A DNA stretch of 64,000 nt from Brachypterus glaber (taxonomy: Eukaryota; Arthropoda; Insecta; Coleoptera; Kateretidae), in contig OY294044.1 of NCBI GenBank assembly GCA_958510825.1, positions 76,740,895 to 76,804,894 on the forward strand, given 5' to 3'. The position numbers were made by a program, and so were the translations under genes. Position 1 is the stretch's first letter. Each line of letters opens with the position of its first letter. Shown piece by piece: positions 55,647 to 64,000 of this stretch. The notes below the pieces were generated by a model. The model made no database searches. It was not told the DNA's origin and was given only the letters and a program-made list of their open reading frames with translations.

Positions 55647-55745
55647 TATCACTCTGTACGATGATTAGAAAATAGATTGATGGAATAATAAATTAATATT
55701 TTTATAATTTTGTTTAAAATAAAAAATGTCTGTCCTTAATAAACT

Positions 55746-56284
55746 AATTGTCCTTATTATGTATGTAATACTAGTATACAAGCAAAATCTCGTCGCTCTA
55801 TCTCGAAGGGTACCAGATTTATTAATTTAAAACCTTATTTTAAAGGGTCGTAGGTAATTCTATGCTCCTATGCTGCTTTTTCATAGTTTGTGCAAACACC
55901 GTGTATTTTTGCAATGCTCACTTCGTTGGTTTTAAATATTACCTCAAATATCAAATATCTGTTATATTACCAAATAAATTTTTAAAATTTCATTTTACAT
56001 AGGAAGGAATAATAATACAATTTCCATTATCAATTTCCATTCAAAAACATTTTTCATTTATTATTAAATCGTTTTTTTTTTCCGTGTTCGCTTCATATCG
56101 ATTCTTTTATAAAAATCTAATTAATTTAAACAGAAATACAAATAATTATTATTGTCTTTCTTACAAAGATAATCTTATTTACAATAAGAATACCATTATT
56201 CAATTGTTTTTTTATTTATAATATAGTTTACGCTATCATTATTTTATAGGCGTACAATCTATACCCATTCTATACAGACACTGT
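55746..56284. other. AT-rich DNA, no gene seen
   Basis: 55750-55860 resembles 27450-27550 (ACTAGTATACA, CTCGYCGCTCTA, GGTACC), again internal sequence of the transposon at 26047. Confidence 0.45.
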
Positions 56285-56415
56285 AATAGTATATTATGAT
56301 ACAAGGACGAAAAGTTGAAATTTTCGGCCGAGAGCGGTTTTGTCAGCCGAGACGTAGGCGGGGCGGACAAACGTGTGAGGCCGAAAACAACTTTTTGTAC
56401 GTGTATTATATGCTT
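56285..56415. mobile_element. Hairpin MITE, about 130 bp
   Basis: TACAAGGACGAAAAGTTG on the left is mirrored by CAACTTTTTGTACGTGTA on the right. The inner part is G/C-rich (GGCCGAGAGCGG ... GTGAGGCCG). Confidence 0.6.
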
Positions 56416-58034
56416 TTTTTTATTCGAATGTAAACAATAAAAAAAAAACCTTTTATTATTTAAAATACACTGCCCAGTAAAAGAGCTTTCCGCGAGTAAA
56501 ATGGATTTTTTATTATTAGATTTACTTTCAGCAACATTAAAAATATACCAATTTTGACGAAAACAATCGTTGGATCCGCAAAACGAGTAATTCCCTGTGA
56601 GCAGATAAAAAACCAGTAAAAATGTTAGGTAACACTCAGTAAAAATGTTAGGTAACACTTAAAAAATTATAAACTTATAAAATGTTTATTGGATCACGTT
56701 TTTAACAATGATCTAGGCCTAAAGAGACCCTTAAAAATTTTATTGCACACGGCGTAGTTAACAGTTTACTAAATCCTCTAAACAAAAACAAATTGGAAAA
56801 CCATAGCCAATGACCTGTTTTCGGTTAACCAGTTGCAGAAATTACATCAGACCGGTTTTGGGTTAAAACACAAAAATTACCAAATTTCGCGTTACGTAAT
56901 ACTTGAACGTTCCCTTATTAAAACTGACCCTGTGCGCCGGAAGTGAGAGAAGCGTCTAATTTGGCTACTTTGGATTTATTGCCGGTAAAATCAAAAGATT
57001 TATACGAAAGGGAATACGGGTAAATTAAAAATATTCTCTATAGTTTTAGTCAAATACTATTATTTTTATCTTCTACAATAAGAAATTAAAGGAAAATTTA
57101 ATTAATTTCAAAACAATAGTATTGAAAAAGGTTAAATAGTTTTCTGCTGTGCCACCTGGCACAAGTTGACAGCTGTTAGCTAAATTAGTTTTGAAACTTT
57201 TTAGGTTAAAAATAGGATAAAATTTTAAAAATATAATCGAAAATGTGTACAAAAAGCTGGCGGTAAGTGCTATCAATGTTATGTTTCAAATATAAACCCA
57301 AAAACACCCAAATAGTTAAATAATAGTGCTAAATTTATTAAATTTAGCGATGGCAACAATTTTTTGCGGCCCATGCCAAAAAATAAAATAAAAGAAGACT
57401 AAAGAAAAGTCTTTATGAGAATGTTTTCTAACTGAAATCCGTTTTCAATACACTCAAATAAAACAAATACTTCCTGCAATTTAATTAATTAATTAATTTA
57501 TTTATTTATTTATTTATTTAGTTATTACCACTACTTGCAGGCTAACCCAATTTTAACTGAATACCTCTTATAATAACGCCAAAAAAACAGCTGATAGTTC
57601 TTAGACGGCCCAACCTGTATAAAATATTCCAATTATACGTGATAAGTTGGTGACGATGGGATGGGAAGGAATAACAATAATTCAGTGACGTAATTGTTGA
57701 ACAGCCGGTTGTGACTCTTGTGTAAATTAACCCGCAGGTTTGGTATACACGTATATAGAATACAAAGTCAGAATTAAATTTTTAATAGGATATTAGTCAC
57801 TAGGGTATTAAGGTTTATTTAGTTGGTAAGTAAAGAGAAATATAAGGGTAGGTAACTAAATTCTACAAAGCAAATATTTAAGCATGTCTTACAGCTAGCT
57901 AAAAGAGTAAGATAACTTAAGACTTACGTTCAAATTTCCAAAATTACCTTTTCATGGGACAATAAAATTATTATGAAATAGGGCATTGCAAAAAAAAACA
58001 CTTTTCTATTTTTTTATATGCACCCCTCCTATGT
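56416..58034. other. Non-coding DNA
   Basis: 56466-56585 is a single unit related to the minisatellite flank at 58461 (CAGTAAAAGAGCTTTCC, ATATACCAATTTT). A (TTAA)/(TTTA) microsatellite is at 57477-57530. No gene is supported. Confidence 0.45.
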
Positions 58035-58458
58035 TGTTTCAATGGAGCTCTCTAAAACTAGAATTATGAAACAAAAGACGTCCACCCTATCTCTATCTCA
58101 TTTGTGCTACACTTTTCAGCCAGCCAAATAAATACTGTATTTGTTTTTCATACAACAAATACAGTATTTATTTGGTTGGCCGGAAAGTAGCACTGAGCGG
58201 CACGAACGAACATAGCTAATGTGAATCTGTAGAATAAGATAATTCTACTAAAATTTAGATGGCGCCAGTAATTTCTTTAATAAAAATAATATAGTTAAAC
58301 ATTTCGCCCGGCCAAGTAAATATTGTATTTGTTCAATAAAGAACAAATACAGAATTTGTTTGGTTGGGTGGAAGTGCGAGTGTATGTATGTCTTCTATAC
58401 TTTTTGGGTAGAACTTTTGTCCCTGTCTAATGTAACGGGAGAAATCGCCATTGAAATA
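58035..58458 (+). mobile_element. Mobile repeat T, internally replaced copy 3
   Basis: Left end CAATGGAGCTCTCTAAAAC and right end GGGAGAAATCGCCATTG are those of the repeats at 37265 and 60634, including GACGTCCACCCTATCTCTAT and TTTTTGGGTAGAACTTTTGT. The interior differs: two hairpins built on AAATACAGTATTTATTTGG (58117-58182, 58308-58367) and no C-x4-C exon. Confidence 0.6.
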
Positions 58459-58499
58459 CACTGCTCAGTAAAAGAGCTTTCCCATTTTACACCTCCGCG

Positions 58500-59085
58500 C
58501 GTAAAATGGTTTTTTTATTTATATTTACTTTTAGCAACCTTAAAAATATACCAATTTTCACGAAAACTACCCCCCGCCTCTTACGAGGTGCAGTTATAAC
58601 TTTTTTATTGTCAGATTCTTATTAAAAGATTCAGTTTTAGCGACTTCAAAAACTCCAATATATAAATTTTCAAGAAAACAACCCCCTGCCCCTCAGGGGG
58701 TGGAGTAAGAATTTTTTTATTATCAGATTCACTTTCAACAACCTGAAAAAGTACAATATACCAATTTTCACGAAAACTACCCGCCGCCCCTTTGAGGGTG
58801 GAGTTAGATTTTTTTATAATCAGATTCACTTTCAACAACCTCTAAACCCCAATATACCATTTTCACGAAAACTACCCCCACCCCTCAGGGGATGAAATTA
58901 GAAAAAAATTATTATCAGAATCATATTCGCCAACCCCAAAAACCCCTATATACCAATTTTTACGAAAATATTGAAAATATTTAAAAATATTTATCCCCTT
59001 ACCCCCTCGGGGATGGAGTTGGAAAAAATGTATTATCAGATTCAATTTAAGCAACCTCAAAAACCCCTATATAGCAATTTTCAAA
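58500..59085. repeat. Minisatellite, about five units of 95-121 bp
   Basis: Units restart at TCAGATTC: 58611, 58723, 58820, 58915 (TCAGAATC) and 59036. Each contains AACCTCAAAAACCCC-like, ATATACCAATTTTCACGAAA and a short hairpin such as CCCCTCAGGGG followed by TGGAGTTAGA. Confidence 0.7.
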
Positions 59086-59916
59086 TTTTTCTAAAAAATA
59101 TATATTTTTCCCCATTTGCCTCCCTTGCCGTACCCCAATGTTCCCAAAAACAATCCCAAGCTAGAACTTTTGGTAACATACCCGTATGTCAAATTTTAAG
59201 TCTCTAGCTTAAAGCGTTATTAAGTTATCATGCCCACAATATTTCCCGGACAGACCGATCGACCGACTGATCCACCGACTGATCCACCGATCGACCAACC
59301 GACCCACCGAGCGAATTTTTTTTTTTTTTTACTTGAAATTGATTTATATATATTATAAAACGTCATAAAACCCAAAAATACGCAAAAAAAAATTTGAAAA
59401 TTTTTGCACCAATACAAGGCTTTCCGAAATTTTGAAAATTTTCAAAATGGGAAAGCCAAACTATGCTTGCATACCAAATTTCAGGTAACATGAACTTTTT
59501 TTGACCCCTGCCCAACTCAGTTATAATAATGAGGTATTTATGTTGTTTTATTTCTAACATTGTTACTCATGCGCGCTATGCAAAGTATAATAAGCTAGCA
59601 ACTGCGAAGGGTATACACAATAGAATTCAAAGCATTGCATTTTTAAGACTTGTTATGGTCTGTTTCATCAAGCAAGAGAGTAAATTAAAAATCGCACAGT
59701 AAATATTTTTACAACAAGTTTGAATAGTATATGTTTGTGTATAAAATATAGTTATGTTTCATAAAATAAACTACGCAGTATATTCGCACATCCCAATATT
59801 TTAATCTGTTTTGAAAATATTCTGTACTGAGAAAATCTAATATTAGGTTCAATTATTTGAAGTCGTATCGATTTTCCTTTAATAACAAAGCGTTGCAAAC
59901 ATCGTTATAGGAGTTA
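59086..59916. other. Non-coding DNA with a GACCGACT simple repeat and MITE half
   Basis: 59237-59315 is a degenerate run of CGACCGACTGATCCAC. About 59150-59240 is the inverse of a block repeated at 62335 and 63820 (AACTTAAGAACGCTTTAA). 59653-59805 is half of the MITE at 53684. Confidence 0.5.
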
Positions 59917-60146
59917 GGGGTCGTCCATAAAATACGTCACAAAAATTGACCAAAATTCATACAATTCATACCCCTTTTCTCGCGTTATTAAAGGCTGTAG
60001 AGATTTTATATTTTGGCTACCACCCCCTAACACCCCTCTATTGGGGAGTTAACCAAAATATGAAATCTCTACATCCTTTAATAACGCAAGAAACGGGAAA
60101 TGAAATGTATGAATTTTGGTCAATTTGCGTGACGTATTTTATGGAC
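59917..60146. mobile_element. MITE with GTCCATAAAATACGTCAC ends
   Basis: Inverted ends GTCCATAAAATACGTCAC / GTGACGTATTTTATGGAC, and inner TTGACCAAAATTCATAC / TATGAATTTTGGTCAA. TA flanks on both sides may be the target duplication. Confidence 0.7.
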
Positions 60147-60204
60147 TAATACAACCAGCAATGTAATTTTAGTACGAACTAAAAAAAAAATATATTTAAT
60201 TTGG

Positions 60205-60337
60205 AGGCTCCCTATAAAAAGTTAATATAAGCCGGTGGTTCCCTCTACTACTAGCCCACACAAGTCCAGGACTAAGGGGATACTTAATTAAGTAGAATAG
60301 TACGAGGTTAAACAAACATGTAATGTAATGTAAACAT
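60205..60337 (+). repeat. SINE family B, 3' fragment
   Basis: Matches 28175-28296 from CTCCCTATAAA through AGTACGAGGTTAAACAAAC, with an ATGTA tail. Confidence 0.75.
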
Positions 60338-60506
60338 GTAATAACTTTAACAAGAACGTCAAAAAATGCGTAATTTGTGTTAGAGGAATCACGTTGTGTA
60401 CATGTAGAATCATTCTATTTATTTAATGAAAAAAAAAACAAACTCCTCGTATATTTCGTCGCCTTCCTTACAAAGGGGCTTATCTCAAAAAATTCCTAAA
60501 TTTAGT

Positions 60507-60633
60507 TAGGCCCTTGGATGGCATCAAAACAGTAACCTGCACCTACCCTGATTAATAATATTAATAAGTATTAATATTATTACTAATCAAGGTAGCTGCA
60601 GGTTACTGTTTTGATGCCACCCAAGGGCCTAAC
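60507..60633. mobile_element. Near-perfect hairpin MITE, about 127 bp
   Basis: GTTAGGCCCTTGGATGGCAT is mirrored by ATGCCACCCAAGGGCCTAAC; inner CAGTAACCTGCA / TGCAGGTTACTG and an AT-rich loop (TAATATTAATA). It directly abuts repeat T at 60634. Confidence 0.7.
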
Positions 60634-61433
60634 TCAATAGAGCACTGTACAACTATAATAATGAAACAGAAGACGTCTACCCTATCTCTATCTCATTTGT
60701 GCACGGCACGCCACTACCAACTTAAATTAAAAAAATATTGCATTTTTTTCAATTTTTATCAACAGTTACCGTTGATTTTTGTAAATAAAGCTAAAGAAAT
60801 GAATATTTTTTGCTAAGAAATAAAACTGATGATTTAATAGTAAAATAAAGAATGAAATATAAATCCTATTAATTGTTCTTAGGTTGGTTGCTTAATCTGT
60901 TTATTTATTTACAAAACATAACCTCAAACATGAAAAGGTAAATATGAATTTCTTTAATGTTTATCATATTTATTATTAACTATATATTATTATTAATTAT
61001 TTTAATATCGTTACCAGTTTCTAAATTTCAAGAAATTAATTTTATGACTAGCGTTATTTCTGTTATAGCTACCAAAATGCCAAGATGTTTTTACAAGGGT
61101 TGCAAAAGTCCAAACGAATTTTGCCTAGGCTTTAAATCTAAGGTATAAAGAAAAAACTTACCTTTGGTAAACAATATTTAAATATCAAAACTCCTAAAAG
61201 TATTATAATAGTCAATAAAAACACAATATTTAGTAAAACACACAAAAAACTGAAATCAATACAATATCAAACGCAGCTCACACAATGACAGTGGCTAAAG
61301 AAAATGGCGTTACCGACAGTGCAGCCAACATAAAACCTAAGAGATTCTTTTTTCTTTATGTTGGTGATATTACTTCTATCCTTTTTGGGTAGAATTTTGT
61401 CTCTGTCTATTCTAAATGGAGAAATCTCCATTT
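60634..61433 (+). mobile_element. Mobile repeat T with a short C-x4-C exon, copy 2
   Basis: Inverse of 37265-38052 at high identity. Starts CAATAGAGCACTG, ends GGAGAAATCTCCATT. Also carries, on the opposite strand, an AAAG|GTAAG donor-like site (61161-61170). Confidence 0.65.
61077..61142 (+). CDS. Candidate first exon with C-x4-C motif (THAP-like start), in repeat T
   Basis: 22 codons from ATG (61077): MPRCFYKGCKSPNEFCLGF and three more residues, ending AAG|GTATAA, a plausible donor. Copy 1 of the repeat has the same exon with one Cys-to-Arg change and an intact frame. A Met-Pro-x-Cys-x4-Cys start resembles the beginning of THAP DNA-binding domains, which are used by P-element-type transposases; the later Cys and His are not present, so they would have to be in another exon. 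This is a guess from a short peptide. Confidence 0.3.
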
Positions 61434-61978
61434 AGCAATATTTTGAGATAATTCCCTTTGTAAGGATATTATCAAAAAATACAAAAAATGAGATAATCCC
61501 CTTTGCAAGGGATTTGATCCTAGATATAAATTATAATTTATACACTTCAAAATCTTAGAAGGATTTTCTGCACTTCCACAACTGCGGCTTTACATTACCA
61601 TCATAAAGGATAATTAATTATTGCAGAATGTATTTAGTATAAATAAACATTAATTTGAATAATGTAAAATGAAAAGAAATGGGTTATTTTAAGATGAATC
61701 CTTAAGACTTAATGAATCATGGATAAGAAATGTTTAACTTGATTTTTCAAAAAACATAAAATTAAACTTTTAAAAGAAGTGCTCGTTTTTTCTAAAATTT
61801 CCTTTATATTTCAGGACTCGCTTACAGCCAAACAAGTTTATTTATTTTTATTTTTATTTTAGTACTAGTGTAAATATTTATTTACCAACACTGAAAAAAG
61901 GACTTTTGGCAAAACTTATATTAACATGACATATGTACAAAGAATAATTTGCAATATAGACACCATAAAGATACCTAA
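61434..61978. other. Non-coding DNA
   Basis: A block GAGATAATYCCCTTTGYAAGG occurs twice (about 61453 and 61490), and inverted near 60468-60490. No gene. Confidence 0.4.
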
Positions 61979-62779
61979 CAAGCCGTAAAGATATGTAATG
62001 CTATTATATACTATTCACAGTAGATGGAATCTTGCTTTTTTTTAAATAACGCAACTTAAAAAAATAAAAACATATATTTTTTTTTCACATTTTTTAAAAA
62101 ACGAAAAACTAAAAAAAATGGTTTATTTTTTTTTGTAGCGACAAGATTTAAAAAGATCAAAAATGGTCAATTTTGACATCAACTTCTAAAATCGTTATAT
62201 CTCGTACACTGCAAGCCACAATAAAGTCCCTTTACTGACGGAGGTATACATTTTTGTGTTTTATGTCAAAAAAAAATCGATTTCAAGCAAAAAAATGGTC
62301 AGTCGGTAGGTCAAACGGTCTTTCCCAGAAAATCTTGTAATCACGATAACTTAAGAACGCTTTAAGCCACATACTTAAAAATTGGTGTTACCGTAAATCT
62401 CGTCTGGGATTGTTTTTGGTATCCATTGACATTGAATTAAACAAGGTGTGAAAATTATATTGAAGTTAAAATTAAGGCTCCACCCTCTCTCAACCATGCT
62501 CAAGTTGGAGAAATTTAGTCCAAAAGATTTTTTTTGTTTTTCAAAAAAAGATCTAATTAAAAAAAATTGTTGAAATTTTTTTTTTTTTGATTTTTTTTCC
62601 ACCTTCACTTAACCATGCTCAAGTTGGAGAAATTTAGTCCAAAAGAATTTTTTTGTTTTTCAAAAAAAATCTAATTAAAAAAAATTGTTGAAATTTTTTA
62701 TTTGAGAAAATGCAATAGACCATTTACTGTGAACAGTATATAGTGAAATGCGTAGCATTACATATCTTTACGGCTTGTT
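61979..62779. mobile_element. Fold-back element related to 6014-6614
   Basis: Outer ends ACAAGCCGTAAAGATATGTA / TACATATCTTTACGGCTTGT-like, and inner ATATACTATTCACAGTA mirrored. The interior has a direct duplication with 119-bp period (ACCATGCTCAAGTTGGAG at 62493 and 62612). No gene. Confidence 0.65.
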
Positions 62780-64000
62780 TTTATATAACCACTTATATTA
62801 TTATAGTTTGTACAATAATTATTGTACAAACTAGCAAGTTGTTTACTTATAAAACATTTACAGTGACAATGTATCTACTTAAGATGCTAACCATGTTTAA
62901 ATCCAATATTTACTTTTTAAACGTTTGGATACGACACTAAAAAATTTGGTGGTACATGCTAGCGGGAAAACACAAATGGAATACCAATAGGTTTTTCCTT
63001 TAAATTAGATTTGAGTAGACCAATTTACCTGAAGAACATAAAACTAGAGGCCGTTTAAACTTAGATTATTCACAATCGTTTAGTAGTAAGCCCATAGGGA
63101 CTCCTAAATTTCAAAAAGTTAAGAAATACGTTAGGAGCTGCACTATGGGCCAGGTGTTCAGGTATTTTGGCAGAAAGTCTTTTAAGCAATTTCGATAAAA
63201 CAAATATGTCACTGTAATCAAGGATAGTTGAAGTATTTATCATACAACTATTGAGTCTTTAAATAACGTTTGAGATCAGTGCAATAGCGCGAAATCTAAT
63301 TTTGTTTTAAGAACTTCGCTGTGTCTGGCTGTTTTAATTAATTATAATTTTGGATTAGTACGGAATTTTAAAAGTGTTTAATCATTTTTTATATTCTACA
63401 TAAGTTGGATATAATATAATTAGCTAAAAATAGTTTTTGTATGTTCAAATACTACATACTTTTTCATTAGATTGCTGCTTAGTTTAATAAATGACATTTT
63501 AGAAATACCACTCAACACAACGCAACGCAATCATTATAAACAAATTATATATCAACGTATTCCCTATGGTGTGCTCTTCAAAATGAGTTCCCTCAATTTA
63601 GCTCATTTGTTGTGTAATTTACTAATAAATAAATGATAATTTATAGTAAAAATGAAGAAAACGGGAAAATTAAGAGAAAGAAAGTTTCTCCAAACAGTTC
63701 AGTTAAGGTTATTTATGTATTTTTATGGTTATGGATTTCCCATTTTATTTAATTTTTTTCATTTTTGGAAAGCCTTGAATTTGTGTAAAAATTTTAAATT
63801 TTTTTGCTTACTTGTAAGCACGATAACTTAAGAACGCTTTAATCTAGATACTTGAAATTTCGCATACAGGTATGTGATCAAAAGTTCTCACTCGCTCTCG
63901 CTGTTTTTGGTAAACATTTGGGCGGGGCAAGGGGAGCAAAATACAATATTTTTTTACAAAAAATCCTCACTTGGTATATGGGGGTTTTTAACATTGGATT
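62780..64000. other. AT-rich DNA to the window end
   Basis: 63812-63900 repeats the block at 62335-62400 (CACGATAACTTAAGAACGCTTTAA). Nothing else is recognised. Confidence 0.45.

Larger units (their letters stand above)
54933..55745 (+). mobile_element. Retrozyme-like tandem hammerhead repeat with inverted 5' partner
   Basis: Two direct units, starting GTGCTTGAGACA at 55071 and 55421 (period 350 bp), each run through TATGAGTAGTTGT, CATCTAGCAATAGATGG, a hammerhead core and GATGATTA...AATAGATTGATGG. Before them, 54933-55070 is an inverted partial unit with its own hammerhead. There is no ORF. Small non-coding tandem repeats carrying type I hammerheads with a tiny stem III, one per 170-400-nt unit, are the hallmark of animal retrozymes, whose RNA self-cleaves into monomers that can circularise. 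The unit between the predicted cleavage sites is 353 nt (55288-55640). Confidence 0.75.

Noticed and set aside
1..64000. Operons, ribosome-binding sites, phage or defence systems
   Set aside because: Content is eukaryotic: LTR and non-LTR retroelements, SINEs, MITEs and spliced-exon signals, with no dense bacterial-style coding.

Overview
The window looks like a repeat-saturated, AT-rich eukaryotic (arthropod, most likely insect) genome segment. The reasons are the families present: a Penelope-like element with a GIY-YIG endonuclease, Ty3/gypsy elements of insect type, tRNA-derived SINEs, non-LTR retrotransposon pieces, very many hairpin MITEs, and an ORF fragment of an insect-type uncharacterised family. 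Nothing bacterial or phage-like is present. The only convincing candidate for host coding sequence is one 132-bp internal exon at 14603-14734. Two runs of exactly 200 N (10411-10610, 50357-50556) are scaffold gaps of unknown true size.

Layout. 1-6.7 kb: AT-rich DNA, a duplicated hairpin repeat, a MITE with an 11-bp target duplication, a large fold-back (3358-5408) with hammerhead-ribozyme repeats at its centre, and a second fold-back (6014-6614). 6.7-14.3 kb: a composite Penelope-like insertion bounded by a 13-bp target duplication; it holds inverted head-to-head copies, reverse transcriptase and GIY-YIG coding, and four terminal repeats (pLTRs) that each carry a hammerhead-like motif. 14.3-17.1 kb: candidate host exon, a SINE, and the 3' part of a non-LTR retrotransposon. 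17.1-25 kb: a gypsy element with 539-bp LTRs whose pol lacks reverse transcriptase and RNase H. It sits between two copies of a ~1-kb segment, one of which holds an extra 381-bp MITE. 26-28 kb: a DNA transposon with satellite-like terminal repeats and a broken ORF, with another MITE inside it. 28-39 kb: SINE copies, MITEs and large fold-backs. 39-46 kb: a non-LTR retrotransposon tail interrupted first by an hAT-like MITE and then by a young gypsy element with 2.1-kb LTRs and an almost empty interior. 46-64 kb: more MITEs, a SINE split by an insertion with terminal decamer arrays, a non-LTR RT fragment cut by a gap, a tandem hammerhead repeat (54933-55745), a minisatellite, and mobile repeats carrying a short C-x4-C exon.

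The most interesting content is RNA-level. Repeats at about 4.1, 4.6, 55.0, 55.3 and 55.6 kb contain type I hammerhead ribozyme cores. The best two (minus 54977-55021, plus 55602-55646) have every core nucleotide, a GUC cleavage triplet, a 6-bp stem I and a very short stem III. At 55.0-55.7 kb two units lie in tandem with a 350-bp period, preceded by an inverted partial unit; this is the layout expected of animal retrozymes. The Penelope element in the same window has its own hammerhead-like motif and the same head-to-head arrangement, which fits the idea that Penelope machinery mobilises the small ribozyme elements.

Limits: all alignments were done by eye. Family names rest on motifs and termini, fold-back boundaries are approximate to about 10 bp, and the species is not identified.
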